Origin: Bradyrhizobium sp. 149
Lineage (GTDB): Bacteria > Pseudomonadota > Alphaproteobacteria > Rhizobiales > Xanthobacteraceae
Direction of reading: 5' to 3'
DNA length: 64,000 nucleotides
Assembly: GCF_023073915.1 (NCBI RefSeq)
Contig: NZ_JADPKK010000013.1
Location: 372,001-436,000, forward strand
A program made the translations under genes and the position numbers. The notes beneath the pieces were generated by a model. That model was not told the origin of the DNA. It searched no databases and saw nothing but the letters and a program-made list of their open reading frames with translations. Shown piece by piece: positions 17,916 to 28,065 of this stretch. The number at the start of each line of letters is the position of its first letter. The first letter of the stretch is position 1.

Positions 17916-18794
17916 TCACTCTACCAGCAGCACGTCGACGGCGACGTCGAGCTTTTGCTTCGGCGAGCCGACAATGATGCCGTCGACCGGCGAAACGTCG
18001 GAAAAGTCGCGGCCGACCGCGAGGACGATATGGTCGCCAGCGACCATAAGATCGTTGGTCGGATCGAAATCGACCCAGCCAAGCTCCTCCCCGCACCACA
18101 GCGACACCCACGCATGAGTAGCGTCGGCGCCCTGCAGGCGCGGCTGGCCCGCCGGCGGAATGGTGCGCAGATATCCGCTGACATAGGCCGCGGGCAGGCC
18201 CAGCCCGCGCAACCCCGCGATCATCACATGGGCAAAATCCTGACAGACGCCATGGCGCTTGGCAAAGACCTCGTTGAGCGGCGTCGAGATCACCGTCGCC
18301 TTGGGGTCGTAGCGAAATTCGGTACGGATGCGATGCATCAGATCGACCGTCCCGGCGAGGATGCCCACGCCGGGCGCAAAGCTCTCCGCCGCATAGGCGC
18401 TGACCGGTGCCAGCACCGGTACCAGCGGGCTCGCAAAGACATAGCCGACCGGCGAGGACGGCCCGAGGCTCGTCGCCTCGAAAGCCATGTCGCGAATGCT
18501 TTCCCAGTCCGGGCTGACAGCGGCGCGCGCCGGCGGCTGGCGCGACGCCTTCACGCGAGAGCGAGAATCGATGCGCAGAGTGCGATGCGCGGCCTCGATC
18601 ACGACACTCTCGGTCAGGGTGCCGAAGAAATCGCGCCGGACGCTACGCTCCGCAGGGCGCGGACGGATCTCGACATGGTGCGAGATCAGCTCCTGGCCAT
18701 TGCCGCTCCTCGGCTCCAGCCGCAGCGTGCATCGGGCGAAGCTGACCGGGCTTTCATACTCATAGGTGGTGACGTGACGGATGTCGTAGATCAC
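17916..18794 (-). CDS. Transglutaminase-like cysteine peptidase-fold protein
   Basis: A 292-residue protein with an N-terminal beta domain (bacterial transglutaminase-like N-terminal region, about 1-90) and a transglutaminase core. The triad is Cys184 (HGVCQDFAH), His227 (ATHAWVSL) and Asp242/244 (VDFDPTND). No signal peptide, so cytoplasmic. GTG start, overlapping the upstream ATP-grasp/alpha-E gene by 4 bp (GTGA). Families with this exact neighbourhood have been proposed, from comparative genomics, to make or trim a peptide in concert with ATP-grasp ligases. Confidence 0.9.
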   Translation of the reverse strand: MIYDIRHVTTYEYESPVSFARCTLRLEPRSGNGQELISHHVEIRPRPAERSVRRDFFGTLTESVVIEAAHRTLRIDSRSRVKASRQPPARAAVSPDWESIRDMAFEATSLGPSSPVGYVFASPLVPVLAPVSAYAAESFAPGVGILAGTVDLMHRIRTEFRYDPKATVISTPLNEVFAKRHGVCQDFAHVMIAGLRGLGLPAAYVSGYLRTIPPAGQPRLQGADATHAWVSLWCGEELGWVDFDPTNDLMVAGDHIVLAVGRDFSDVSPVDGIIVGSPKQKLDVAVDVLLVE

Positions 18795-21316
18795 GCCAGC
18801 CCCGTCAGCTTTTCCGGGCGGCTGGCATTGGGGCCGTGCGGGAAATAGTGCTGCCCGACCGCCTCGGCGAGGCTGAGCAGATCCTGCTCAAGTGCGAACA
18901 GCGTCTTGACCTCGAGCTTCTCGGCCTCCGCGGTCGCGAGCATCGCCTGCATCGCGACCGCAAGCCGCTGCGGCTTCTCGATCAGGCCGTGCTCCTTCAG
19001 GCTAGGCAGCGCGGCGATATGCTCGTTCAGCGCCGTCACCTGGAACGCCACCGAACGCGGATTGTAGCCGTCGAGCACGGCGAGGTCGCGCACCGGCGCC
19101 AGGATCGGCGCCAGCAGATAACGCGAGCGGTAGGTAATCTGGCAATCCACCAGCGTCAGCAGGATATCGAGATCCTCGTCGCCGGCCTCGTCATAGGCAA
19201 ACTGCCGGGCAAAGCGCGTGGTGTTGATGGCACGCTCGGTGCGGCGGCCGATATCGAGGAAGCGCCAGCCGGCGGCGCGGTTCATGTTCTCATGCGCCAG
19301 GCCGGCAAAGCTCGCGAGCTCCTGCAAGGTCAGCTCGGCCGCGCTCAGCACGCTGTCCTCGTCCTCGACCTCCCAGGCCAGCCGCTCGGTCATCTCGGTG
19401 ATGACTTGCCACGCATCGGGCGACAGCCGCTCGCGCAAGGAGGTCGCCGTGCGCTGGGCCGCGCGGACCAGCGACAGTGCCGAGCCGAAACGCTCCGGGC
19501 TCTGCAGCGCTTCGGCAACGATGCGGCCGGGCGCCGCGCGCGAGGTCTGCGAGATCGCACCCCAGGTCACCAGCAGGCGCTGGATACGTTCCGCCGATTG
19601 CAGCGAGGCCGCGGTGCCCTTGTTGGGTCCGCTCGGCGAGCCCAGCGCCCGCACCAGCCGCAGCGTCGCCTCGGCGCGTTCGAGATAGCGGCCGAGCCAG
19701 AACAGATTGTCGGCGGCGCGGCTCGGCAGCACGCCGGCGATACGGCGGATGCGCACCTTGTCGACCGCGGGCAGCAGCGTCGCGGTCGAGACCTGCTTGT
19801 CCGAAACCACCCAGACGTCGGCGGAGCGTGCGCCGTCGCCCATCGACACCGCGCGCGCATCCGCCTGCTCGGCGATCCGGCAGAAGCCGCCGGGCATGAT
19901 GGCCCAGCCGTCCGGCGTCGCGGCAGCGAACACGCGCAGCACGAAGGGACGCGGCGTGATCTGCCCCTGATCCCACACCGGCATGGTCGAGAGCCGCACC
20001 ACCTCCTGGCCGACATAGTCCATGCCGCGCGCGGCGATGGCGTCGATCAGGCGCTGGCGCCCGGCGGCATCGAGCTCGCTGGCGAGCACCGGACCGTTGC
20101 TGTCGAAACCGGGAACGCCGCGCCGATAGGCGCCTTCAATCGCGACCTCGTCGAGTCGTGACAGCACCTCGTCGCGCGCCGAGCGCTGGCCGCACCACCA
20201 GGTCGCGATGTGCGGCATCTTCAGCTCTTCGCCGAGCAGGCGGCGGCTGAGCGCCGGCAGGAAGCCGAGCATTGCGCGCGCCTCCAGGACGCCCGAGCCC
20301 GGCATGTTGGCGACGACGACACCGTCCTTGCGCAGCACGTCGATCAGGCCGGCCACGCCGAGCCGCGAGGAGGCATCGAGCTCGAGCGGGTCGAGCGAAT
20401 TGGAATCGACACGGCGCAGCAGCACGTCGAGGCGCTTGAGGCCCGCGACCGTACGGATGTGGATATGATTGTCGCTGACGGCGAGATCATCGCCCTCGAC
20501 CAGCAAAAAGCCGAGATAGCGCGCCAATGTTGCGTGCTCGAAATAGGTCTCGCTGAAGCTGCCTGGCGTGAGCACGCCGATCCGCGGCTCGTCGCGGTCG
20601 GCACGCGCGCGAAGGCTGTCGCGAAACGCCTCGAAGAACGGCGCGACGCGCGGGACGTTCATCGACTTGTAGAGATCCGAGAAGGCGCGCGAGAGCACCA
20701 GGCGGTTCTCCAGCGCATAGCCCGCGCCCGACGGCGCCTGTGTGCGGTCGCCGAGCACCCACCAGCGGCCGTCGGGCCCGCGGCCGACATCGGCGGCATA
20801 GAGCGAGAGATAGCGCCCGCCCGGCGGCGGCACGCCGCAGACGGGGCGGAGATATTCGGGGCTCCCGGCGATCGCAGCCGCCGGCAGCGCGCCTTCGGCG
20901 ACGAGGCGGCCCTCGCCATAGATGTCGCGCAGCACGAGCTCGAGCAGCTCGGCGCGCTGGGTGATGCCGTCGGACAGCTGCTTCCAGTCGGCCTCGTCGA
21001 TCAGCAGCGGCAGATGGCTGATCGACCAGGGCCGGTCGGCGCTCTCGCCGGGCGCGCGATAGGTGACGCCGGCTTCGCGGAGATGACGGTCGGCCATGCC
21101 AAACCGCCGCTCGACCTCGTCGGGCGCGAGTGCGCCGAAGGCATCGAAGAAGCGGCTCCAGACCGCGCGGGGCTTGCCGTCCGGGCCGAGAAACTCGTCG
21201 GGGATGCCGGGCAGGCGGCTGTAGTCGCGGACCCATTGCGCGAAGCGGCGCTGGCCTTCACGCTGGCCTTGCGCCCTACCCGCCTTGTCGTCCTCTTCGG
21301 CTGCGCCCTCGGCCAT
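18791..21316 (-). CDS. Circularly permuted ATP-grasp ligase fused to alpha-E (DUF403) domain
   Basis: An 841-residue fusion. Residues of about 40-500 form the circularly permuted ATP-grasp type 2 domain: DxxGxWWVLGDRTQAPSG-like substrate/ATP segment with NRLVLSRAF, GVLTPGSFSETYFEH, and a late VVANMPGSGVLEARA block. Residues of about 520-840 form the all-helical alpha-E domain (ADNLFWLGRYLERAEATLRL, then YDEAGDEDLDILLTLVDCQI). In many bacteria these are two adjacent genes; here they are one polypeptide. Predicted to ligate an amino acid or peptide with ATP hydrolysis; the product is not known. Start supported by GGGAGAGG. Sits between two transglutaminase genes in one operon. Confidence 0.9.
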   Translation of the reverse strand: MAEGAAEEDDKAGRAQGQREGQRRFAQWVRDYSRLPGIPDEFLGPDGKPRAVWSRFFDAFGALAPDEVERRFGMADRHLREAGVTYRAPGESADRPWSISHLPLLIDEADWKQLSDGITQRAELLELVLRDIYGEGRLVAEGALPAAAIAGSPEYLRPVCGVPPPGGRYLSLYAADVGRGPDGRWWVLGDRTQAPSGAGYALENRLVLSRAFSDLYKSMNVPRVAPFFEAFRDSLRARADRDEPRIGVLTPGSFSETYFEHATLARYLGFLLVEGDDLAVSDNHIHIRTVAGLKRLDVLLRRVDSNSLDPLELDASSRLGVAGLIDVLRKDGVVVANMPGSGVLEARAMLGFLPALSRRLLGEELKMPHIATWWCGQRSARDEVLSRLDEVAIEGAYRRGVPGFDSNGPVLASELDAAGRQRLIDAIAARGMDYVGQEVVRLSTMPVWDQGQITPRPFVLRVFAAATPDGWAIMPGGFCRIAEQADARAVSMGDGARSADVWVVSDKQVSTATLLPAVDKVRIRRIAGVLPSRAADNLFWLGRYLERAEATLRLVRALGSPSGPNKGTAASLQSAERIQRLLVTWGAISQTSRAAPGRIVAEALQSPERFGSALSLVRAAQRTATSLRERLSPDAWQVITEMTERLAWEVEDEDSVLSAAELTLQELASFAGLAHENMNRAAGWRFLDIGRRTERAINTTRFARQFAYDEAGDEDLDILLTLVDCQITYRSRYLLAPILAPVRDLAVLDGYNPRSVAFQVTALNEHIAALPSLKEHGLIEKPQRLAVAMQAMLATAEAEKLEVKTLFALEQDLLSLAEAVGQHYFPHGPNASRPEKLTGLA

Positions 21317-21343
21317 GCGCCTCTCCCTGCCCCGGCATCATAC

Positions 21344-24300
21344 TCATTGCAGGAGCGGAGTCCGCAAGTCGAGGGTCAGCGGAAACTCATTTGTGCGTTC
21401 CTCGGGCGGCGGCTGCATCGGACCGGGCGTATGGCCGTGGTCCTGGAACCGCGCCAGCCGCCGCGCCTCGGCCTCGTAGGTGTTGACGGGCTTGGTGTCG
21501 TAGCTGCGGCCGCCGGGATGGGCGACGTGATAGACGCAGCCGCCGAGCGAGCGGCCGTTCCAGGTGTCGATGAGGTCGAAGGTCAGGGGCGCGTGAACGG
21601 GAATGGTCGGGTGCAGGCCGGAGGCCGGCTGCCAGGCCTTGAAACGGACGCCGGCCACCGCCTCGCCCGAGCGGGCGGTGGAGGTCATCGGCAGGCGGCG
21701 GCCGTTGCAGCTGACGATATGGCGGCCCTCGACGAAGCCTTCCGCCTTGACCTGGAGCCGCTCGACCGATGAGTCGACATAGCGCACGGTGCCGCCGGCC
21801 GAGCCCTCCTCGCCGAGCACGTGCCAAGGCTCCAGCGCCTGCCGCAGCTCCAGCGTCACGCCGCCATGATGGATGCGGCCGAAAGCGGGGAAGCGGAATT
21901 CGAGCTGGGCCAGATACCATTCGGGCTCGAACGGATAGCCGAACTGCTTCAACTCGGAGAGCACATCGAGGAAATCTTCCCAGATGAAGTGCGGCAGCAT
22001 GAAGCGATCGTGCAGCGCGGTGCCCCAGCGCACGAACTTGCCTTGTTGCGGCTCGCGCCAGAATTTTGCGATCAGCGCCCGGATCAGGAGCTGCTGCGCC
22101 AGCGACATGCGCGGATCCGGCGGCATTTCGAGCGCGCGGAATTCGACGAGGCCGAGCCGGCCGGTCGAGCCATCCGGTGAATAGAGCTTGTCGATGCAGA
22201 TCTCGGCGCGATGGGTATTGCCGGTGATGTCGACGAGGAGATGCCGGAACAAACGATCCACCAGCCACAGCGGCGCCTGGTAGCCCGGCGGCGGCACGTG
22301 CGAGAGCGCGACCTCGAGCTCGTAAATGCTGTCGTGGCGCGCTTCGTCGATGCGCGGTGCCTGACTGGTCGGGCCGATGAACAGGCCGGAGAAGAAATAG
22401 GACAGCGAGGGATGACGCTGCCAATACAGCACCAGGCTCTTCAACAGATCGGGCCGGCGCAGGAACGGCGAGTCCTGCGGTGAGGCGCCGCCGACCACGA
22501 CGTGATTGCCGCCGCCGGTCCCGGTGTGGCGGCCGTCGACCAGGAAGCGGTTGGCGCCGAGGCGTGTCTTGCCTGCATCCTCATAGAGCCCGGTGGTGAT
22601 GTCGACGGCCTCGCGCCAGTTCTTCGCCGGCTGGACATTGACCTCGATCACGCCGGGATCAGGCGTCACCTTGATCACGTCGACGCGCGGATCGAACGGC
22701 GGCGGATAGCCTTCGACATGGACCTGGAGCTGCATCTCCTCGGCGGTCGCTTCGAGCGCTGCGATCATCTCGAGATAATCCTCGATCTGCTCGACCGGCG
22801 GCATGAAGGCGCAGAGCACGCCGTCGCGGACCTCGACCGACATCGCGGTGCGGACCGGGACGGAGGTGTTGAGCTCTTCGGGCTCGAGCTGCTCCGACGA
22901 GTCCGGACGCGCCGGAAGGCTGAACACCGGCAGCTTGCCGCGGGGCTCCATCGGATCCCGCTCGACGATGTAGGGATATTGATCGGGCGGGACATAGCCG
23001 AGCGAGTCGAGCGGCAAGCGCAGGCCGAGCGGCGAATCGCCCGGCATCAGGAACAGATGACTGCGCCGGAGCTGCCAGCGCTCGCTGCGCCAGCGTGGCG
23101 GCGCATTCCAGCGCTGCACCGGCAGCACGAAGCCGCGAGGGTTGTTGAGCCCCTGCTCGAACACCCGCGCCATCCGCGCGCGGGCCTCCGGATCGGACAA
23201 TTTGGAATCGGACGGGTCGACGTTGACGGGAAGCTCGGATTCCTTCTGCAGCCAGTACGCGGTGTCCTCATAGGCCGGCATGATGTAGCCGGGATCGAGC
23301 CCGAGCCGCAACGCCGTGCCCTCCACGAACGCCTTGACGTCCTTGGCCTGGGCCGGCCGCGGATTTTCGATGCTGGCAATGAGGTCGGCATTCTTCCAGA
23401 TCGGCACGCCATCCTTGCGCCAGTACAGGCCAAAGGCCCAGCGCGGCAGGCTTTCGCCGGGATACCATTTGCCCTGACCAAAGTGCAGCAGGCCACCCGG
23501 TCCGAAGCGCGCGCGCAGGCGGCGGATCAAATCGTCGGCGAGCCCGCGCTTGGTCGGGCCGACGGCGTCCGTATTCCACTCGGCGCCTTCGAGATCATCG
23601 ACGGAGACGAAGGTCGGCTCGCCGCCCATGGTCAGACGCACGTCCTGCGCGGCGAGATCGCCGTCGACCTGCTCGCCGAGATCGTTGAGCCGTATCCAGG
23701 ATTCATCCGAGAACGGTTTTGTGATGCGCGGCGCCTCGCGAATGCGCCGGACGCTCATGTCGAAGGCGAATTCGACCTCGGCAAATCCGGCGCCGCCGGA
23801 GATCGGCGCCGCCGAGCGGTAGTGCGGCGTCGCGGCGACCGGGATGTGGCCCTCGCCCGCAAGCATGCCCGAGGTCGCGTCGAAGCCGATCCAGCCCGCG
23901 CCCGGCAGGTAGACCTCCGCCCAGGCGTGCAGGTCGGTGAAATCATTCTCGACCTCCGGCGGCCCCTCGATCGGATCGATGTCGGGACGGACCTGGATCA
24001 GATAGCCGGAGACGAAACGGGCGGCGAGACCGAGGTGACGGAAGGTCTGGATCAGAAGCCAGGCGGAGTCTCGGCACGAGCCGGCCGCGGAGGAGAGCGT
24101 CTCCTCCGGCGTCTGCACGCCCGCCTCCATGCGGATGACGTAGCCAATCCTTTTCTGCAACTCTCTGTTCAGATCGACCAGGAAGTTGACGGTGTTCGGG
24201 GCTTCGTGCGGGATCGTGTCGAGATATTTCGCGAACAGCCGATCCGGCTTGACGGTCTCGAGATAAGGCGCGAGTTCCGTCTTGAGATCTTGCGGATATT

Positions 24301-24613
24301 CGAACGGAAAGCTGTCGGCGTAGGGCTCGACGAAGAAGTCGAACGGATTGACCGTGGTCATCTGCGCCGTGAAATCGACCTCGATCTTGAGCTCGGTCGT
24401 CTTCTCCGGGAAGACGTAACGCGCGATCCAATTGCCCAGCGGATCCTGCTGCCAGTTCACGAAATGATTGGCCGGCGTGACCTTGAGCGAATAGCTCAGG
24501 ATCGGCGTGCGCGTATGCGGCGCCGGCCGCAGACGGATGGTCTGCGGGCCGAGATCGATCGGGCGGTCGTATTTGTAGTGCGTGACGTGGTGTAATGCGA
24601 CGTAGATCGACAC
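21344..24613 (-). CDS. Transglutaminase-like domain fused to DUF2126
   Basis: A 1089-residue protein. Residues 1-about 290 are a transglutaminase unit with N-terminal beta domain ([15 protein letters not shown]) and triad Cys180 ([10 protein letters not shown]), His229 ([11 protein letters not shown]) and Asp245 (IGFDATSG). The remaining 800 residues are the DUF2126 region, with [27 protein letters not shown] and a [15 protein letters not shown] motif. The start is a GTG giving (M)SIYVALHHV, inferred from where the domain begins; an upstream ATG is possible. First gene of the operon with the ATP-grasp/alpha-E fusion (27 bp downstream) and the second transglutaminase. Confidence 0.9.
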   Translation of the reverse strand: MSIYVALHHVTHYKYDRPIDLGPQTIRLRPAPHTRTPILSYSLKVTPANHFVNWQQDPLGNWIARYVFPEKTTELKIEVDFTAQMTTVNPFDFFVEPYADSFPFEYPQDLKTELAPYLETVKPDRLFAKYLDTIPHEAPNTVNFLVDLNRELQKRIGYVIRMEAGVQTPEETLSSAAGSCRDSAWLLIQTFRHLGLAARFVSGYLIQVRPDIDPIEGPPEVENDFTDLHAWAEVYLPGAGWIGFDATSGMLAGEGHIPVAATPHYRSAAPISGGAGFAEVEFAFDMSVRRIREAPRITKPFSDESWIRLNDLGEQVDGDLAAQDVRLTMGGEPTFVSVDDLEGAEWNTDAVGPTKRGLADDLIRRLRARFGPGGLLHFGQGKWYPGESLPRWAFGLYWRKDGVPIWKNADLIASIENPRPAQAKDVKAFVEGTALRLGLDPGYIMPAYEDTAYWLQKESELPVNVDPSDSKLSDPEARARMARVFEQGLNNPRGFVLPVQRWNAPPRWRSERWQLRRSHLFLMPGDSPLGLRLPLDSLGYVPPDQYPYIVERDPMEPRGKLPVFSLPARPDSSEQLEPEELNTSVPVRTAMSVEVRDGVLCAFMPPVEQIEDYLEMIAALEATAEEMQLQVHVEGYPPPFDPRVDVIKVTPDPGVIEVNVQPAKNWREAVDITTGLYEDAGKTRLGANRFLVDGRHTGTGGGNHVVVGGASPQDSPFLRRPDLLKSLVLYWQRHPSLSYFFSGLFIGPTSQAPRIDEARHDSIYELEVALSHVPPPGYQAPLWLVDRLFRHLLVDITGNTHRAEICIDKLYSPDGSTGRLGLVEFRALEMPPDPRMSLAQQLLIRALIAKFWREPQQGKFVRWGTALHDRFMLPHFIWEDFLDVLSELKQFGYPFEPEWYLAQLEFRFPAFGRIHHGGVTLELRQALEPWHVLGEEGSAGGTVRYVDSSVERLQVKAEGFVEGRHIVSCNGRRLPMTSTARSGEAVAGVRFKAWQPASGLHPTIPVHAPLTFDLIDTWNGRSLGGCVYHVAHPGGRSYDTKPVNTYEAEARRLARFQDHGHTPGPMQPPPEERTNEFPLTLDLRTPLLQ

Positions 24614-24688
24614 GGGATGCGGTACTCCAGCAGCTTTTTTGAGCAGAACACCGCTGGTGACCTCGATCAAGCACTAACAACGGGCAGA

Positions 24689-24705
24689 CCGTGCCTATGG
24701 CACGG
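24689..24705 (-). terminator. Weak hairpin after the UxaA gene
   Basis: A perfect 7-bp stem CCGTGCC/GGCACGG with a 3-nt loop lies just after the dehydratase stop codon. No T-run follows, so it is a weak candidate transcript end. Confidence 0.3.
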
Positions 24706-24717
24706 GCTGCGGCTTTG

Positions 24718-26241
24718 CTACATCGTCGCGCCGAGCACCCAGGGCGCGAACTCGGCACCGCCGAAATCAAAGCTCTCGCTCTTGGTCGGCTGGCCGGAGG
24801 CGGTCTTCAGGATGAGTTCGAAGATGCGCTGGCCGCATTGCTGGACGCTCTCCTCGCCTTCGAGGATGGTGCCGCAATTGACGTCCATGTCCTCCTCCAT
24901 GCGCTTGTACATGGGCGTGTTGGTCGCCAGCTTGATCGAGGGCGCCGGCTTGCAGCCGAACACACTGCCGCGGCCCGTGGTGAAGCAGATGAGATTGGCA
25001 CCACCGGCGACCTGCCCGGTCGCGGCAACAGGATCGTAGCCGGGCGTGTCCATGAAGACGAAACCCTTCTTGGTGATGGGCTCGGCATAGCGCAGTACCT
25101 CGACGAGGTTGGTGGTGCCGGCCTTCGCCATTGCACCGAGCGACTTCTCCAAAATGGTGGTGAGACCGCCGGCCTTGTTGCCGGGGCTCGGATTGGCATT
25201 CATCTCGGCGCCTTCGCGCGTCGTGTATTCGTCCCACCAGCGCATGAGATCGACGAGCTTCTCGCCGACCTCGCGACTGACGGCGCGGCGCGTGAGCAAA
25301 TGTTCGGCGCCATAGGTCTCAGGCGTCTCCGACAGGATCACGGTGCCGCCGTGACGCACGATGAGATCGCTGGCCGCACCCAGCGCCGGATTGGCGGATA
25401 CGCCGGAATAGCCATCCGAGCCCCCGCATTGCAGCGCCACGGTCAATTCGCTCACCGGCACGGATTCGCGCTTGACCTTGTTGGAATCCGCAAGCGCCTC
25501 GCGCACGAAGGCGATGCCGGCTTCCACGGTCCTGCGGGTGCCGCCGACCTCCTGGATGTCCATCGCGCGCAGACGTCCCGCGAGCTTCTGCTCCTCCATC
25601 AGGCCGCCGATCTGGTTCACCTCGCAGCCGAGGCCGAGCACGATCACATGAGAGAAGTTCACGTGCCGCGCATAGCCGCCGAGCGTGCGGCGGAGCAGCG
25701 CCAGCGGCTCGTTCTGCGTCATGCCGCAGCCGGTCTTGTGGGTCAGCGCGACAACGCCGTCGACATTGGGGAAGTCGGCCAGCGGATTGGCGCCGGTGAA
25801 CGGATTCTTCTTGAAGACGTCGGCGACGAGGCTCGCGACATGCGCGCTGCAATTCACCGAAGTCAGGATGCCGATATAGTTGCGCGTGGCGACGCGGCCG
25901 TCCGGGCGGCGGATGCCCTCGAAGGTCGCCGGCAGGTCGAAATTCGGCGTCGGCTTGACGTCGACGCAATAGGCGTAGTCCTTGGCGAAATCGCCCATGC
26001 CGCAATTCTGCACGTGCACGTGCTGGCCCGGCCCGATCGGCACCGTCGCAAAGCCGATGATCTGGCCGTAGCGTATCACGGGCTCGCCGACTGCGATCGG
26101 CTTGATCGCGACCTTGTGGCCGGAGGGAATGCGCTCGACCGTGGTTACGCCGTCGGCCACCAACGTTCCCGGCGGCAGGCTCGCGCGCGCGATCAGCACG
26201 CCATCATCGGGATGCAGGCGAATGACGGGGCTGATGGTCAT
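24718..26241 (-). CDS. UxaA-family dehydratase (altronate/galactarate dehydratase type)
   Basis: A 507-residue protein with both parts of the family. The N-terminal SAF-like domain (about 1-100) includes HVHVQNCGMGDF. The C-terminal domain has RVATRNYIGILTSVNCS, THKTGCGM, VLGLGCEVNQ and ALQCGGSDGYSGVSANPALG, the cysteine- and His-rich signatures of Fe-dependent sugar-acid dehydratases. It would dehydrate an aldonic or aldaric acid to a 2-keto-3-deoxy acid. The HpcH/HpaI aldolase gene just upstream could cleave such a product. Start preceded by CAGGAGACC. Confidence 0.88.
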   Translation of the reverse strand: MTISPVIRLHPDDGVLIARASLPPGTLVADGVTTVERIPSGHKVAIKPIAVGEPVIRYGQIIGFATVPIGPGQHVHVQNCGMGDFAKDYAYCVDVKPTPNFDLPATFEGIRRPDGRVATRNYIGILTSVNCSAHVASLVADVFKKNPFTGANPLADFPNVDGVVALTHKTGCGMTQNEPLALLRRTLGGYARHVNFSHVIVLGLGCEVNQIGGLMEEQKLAGRLRAMDIQEVGGTRRTVEAGIAFVREALADSNKVKRESVPVSELTVALQCGGSDGYSGVSANPALGAASDLIVRHGGTVILSETPETYGAEHLLTRRAVSREVGEKLVDLMRWWDEYTTREGAEMNANPSPGNKAGGLTTILEKSLGAMAKAGTTNLVEVLRYAEPITKKGFVFMDTPGYDPVAATGQVAGGANLICFTTGRGSVFGCKPAPSIKLATNTPMYKRMEEDMDVNCGTILEGEESVQQCGQRIFELILKTASGQPTKSESFDFGGAEFAPWVLGATM

Positions 26242-26266
26242 GGGAGGTCTCCTGTATCGAAACTAT

Positions 26267-26400
26267 CGTGCCCCGGACGCAGCGCAGCGTGAAACGGTGC
26301 GCTGCTGATCCGGGGTCCACTTGTCACGTCACGTACGTTGCAAACGACTGGGTCCCGGTTCTGCGGAGCGGCACTGCGCGCCGCACCGCGTCCGGGACAC
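26267..26400. repeat. Palindromic intergenic repeat, GTGCCCCGGACGC type
   Basis: The ends are an imperfect inverted pair (CGTGCCCCGGACGC against GCGTCCGGGACAC), with inner dyads around GCAGCGCAGCG. It fills most of the space between the aldolase and dehydratase genes, which seem to be one operon. I associate this element type with Bradyrhizobium genomes, from memory. Confidence 0.7.
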
Positions 26401-26407
26401 AGGGAGT

Positions 26408-27184
26408 TCAGGCTTTGCCGCCCGCATCCTTGCGGGTCGCATTCACCTGCATCTTCGCGTAGGTCGTCATCAAACCGACCTCGTTCGAGAGCGTCACCAG
26501 CTTGAAGCCCATGTTGATGGCGCGCGCGGCACCCTCGGCGCCGCTGCAATGGATGCCGGGATTGAGGCCGCGCTTGCCGCATTCCTTGATGATCTTGTCG
26601 TAGATCGCGAGGATCTCCGGCTCGCTGCGATCGAGCTTCGGCTCGAGGCCATAGGAGAAGCCGAGGTCGGACGGGCCGATATAGACGCCGTCGATCCCTT
26701 CGACGTCGAAGATCGCTTCCATGTTCTCGACGGCGGTTTTGGTCTCCATCATCGGCAGCAGCACGATGTCGTCGTTCGCCGTCTTCTGGTAGGAGCCCGC
26801 GGTGCCGTACATGCCGGCGCGGATCGGGCCGTTGGAGCGGACGCCCTTCGGCGGATATTTGGCATAGGAAACCAGGTTCCTGGCTTCCTGCGGCGTGTTG
26901 ACCATCGGGCAGATCACGCCATAGGCGCCGCCGTCGAGCACCTTGCCGATGATGCCGGGCTCGTTCCAGGGCACGCGGACCATCGGCGTGATCGGATGCT
27001 TGTCCATCGCCTGGAAGCACTGCACCATCGAGAGATAATCCTGCACCCCGTGCTGCATGTCGACGGTGACGCTGTCGAAGCCGCATTGCGCGATCATCTC
27101 GGCGGAGAAGCCGGAGGGAATCGCGAGCCACGCGTTGACCACGGCCTTGCCCGACTTCCAGATTTCCTTGACCTTGTTCGCCAC
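26408..27184 (-). CDS. HpcH/HpaI-family aldolase (class II, metal-dependent)
   Basis: A 258-residue TIM-barrel aldolase that cleaves 4-hydroxy-2-oxo acids to pyruvate plus an aldehyde. Visible family marks are VTVDMQHG (substrate loop; HpaI itself has DGEH here), MVRVPWNEPG with the catalytic Arg, YPPKGVRSNGP, METKTAVEN with the metal Glu, and GVYIGPSDLG with the metal Asp. It could act in sugar-acid breakdown with the UxaA enzyme, or as the final aldolase of the homoprotocatechuate pathway encoded divergently next door; the sequence does not decide. GTG start with AAGGAAGG upstream. Confidence 0.87.
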   Translation of the reverse strand: MANKVKEIWKSGKAVVNAWLAIPSGFSAEMIAQCGFDSVTVDMQHGVQDYLSMVQCFQAMDKHPITPMVRVPWNEPGIIGKVLDGGAYGVICPMVNTPQEARNLVSYAKYPPKGVRSNGPIRAGMYGTAGSYQKTANDDIVLLPMMETKTAVENMEAIFDVEGIDGVYIGPSDLGFSYGLEPKLDRSEPEILAIYDKIIKECGKRGLNPGIHCSGAEGAARAINMGFKLVTLSNEVGLMTTYAKMQVNATRKDAGGKA

Positions 27185-27495
27185 GTTGCCTTCCTTCTTC
27201 GTTGTTTGGACCGTGTTGTCGGGACCATCGTCACCATAAGGCGTGCCACGACGGCAAGACCCGCTGTTACCGCGAACCGAGGCGCCGCGCTACGCTCGCA
27301 ATGACGCAAGACCTATGCAGTCGCCCTCTGGATGCTGACTTCGCTGACGCCGACCTTGCGGGCGGTGTTCACTATCGCCGCCCAGCTGCCGCCCGGCAAG
27401 GGCCGCCGATTTTTGCGCATCGGCTTGAGCGGCACTTGAGCGAAAAAATGCGGCGATGTCCATGATTGTTGCCGCGCGCTCGCGCATATCTGCTT
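27185..27495. other. 311-bp gap: half of a palindromic repeat and non-coding sequence
   Basis: At 27295-27305 one arm (CTCGCAATGAC) of the GTCATTGCGAG-type repeat is present without its partner, a broken copy. The rest has short open frames on the minus strand without ribosome sites or family resemblance. Nothing else recognised. Confidence 0.5.
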
Positions 27496-28014
27496 TCACT
27501 CCCCGGCACTTGCCTCTTCGGCCGCGCCAAGCCCTGCAAGACTCCGTTCGAGTTCGCCGAGCATCTCCTGCAGTTCGGCGAGCTTGCGTGCGCCAAAGCG
27601 CCGCGTGATCTCCGCATAGATCGCTTCGGAGGACGGCGCGACGGAAGCCATCAGCTTCACGCCCTTTTCCGAGATCGAGACCATGCTGCGGCGCTGGTCC
27701 GCCTTCGCGGTCTTGCGCTCGATCAAATTGCGCGCCTCCAGGTCGCGCAGGATGCGCGACAGGCTCGGACCGAGCAGGAACGCAGTGCGCGCGAGTTCCG
27801 TGACCTCGACCGTGTCGATCGCGGCCAGCGCGCGCAGGATGCGCCATTGCTGCTCGGTCAGGCCATGCTCGCGCAGCGAGGGACGGAATTGCCGCATGAC
27901 CGCCTCGCGTGCCCGCAGCAGCGACATCGGCAGCGAACGCGAGAAGTCGCGCATCGGCACCTGCCGCACGGCGGCTGCGCCGTCGTCCGCTGGATCAGCC
28001 GGTCTCTTCACCAT
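27496..28014 (-). CDS. hpaR: MarR-family regulator, HpaR/HpcR type
   Basis: A 172-residue winged-helix repressor. The core is typical of the homoprotocatechuate-operon regulator HpaR: a PMSLLRAREAVMRQFRPSLR start, HGLTEQQWRILRAL, then ELARTAFLLGPSLSRILRDL and ERKTAKADQRRSMVSIS for the wing. The extra N-terminal ~20 residues may not be translated. It is divergent from hpaH with a 110-bp spacer carrying a 14-bp palindrome. In E. coli HpaR represses the meta-operon and is relieved by 4-hydroxyphenylacetate or its derivatives; the same is inferred here. Confidence 0.88.
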   Translation of the reverse strand: MVKRPADPADDGAAAVRQVPMRDFSRSLPMSLLRAREAVMRQFRPSLREHGLTEQQWRILRALAAIDTVEVTELARTAFLLGPSLSRILRDLEARNLIERKTAKADQRRSMVSISEKGVKLMASVAPSSEAIYAEITRRFGARKLAELQEMLGELERSLAGLGAAEEASAGE

Positions 28015-28065
28015 AATGCCCCTTCAATCCGTGAAATGTTGCAGTGCAGCAAGCCCACAATTCGA

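Noticed and set aside
20210..21772. A 520-codon plus-strand frame across the ATP-grasp and DUF2126 genes
   Set aside because: Spans two real minus-strand genes and their junction, without family resemblance.
22502..24595. A 697-codon open frame opposite the transglutaminase-DUF2126 gene
   Set aside because: It is the antisense shadow of a well-supported gene in GC-rich DNA; composition is Arg/Ala/Asp-rich with no domain and no ribosome site.
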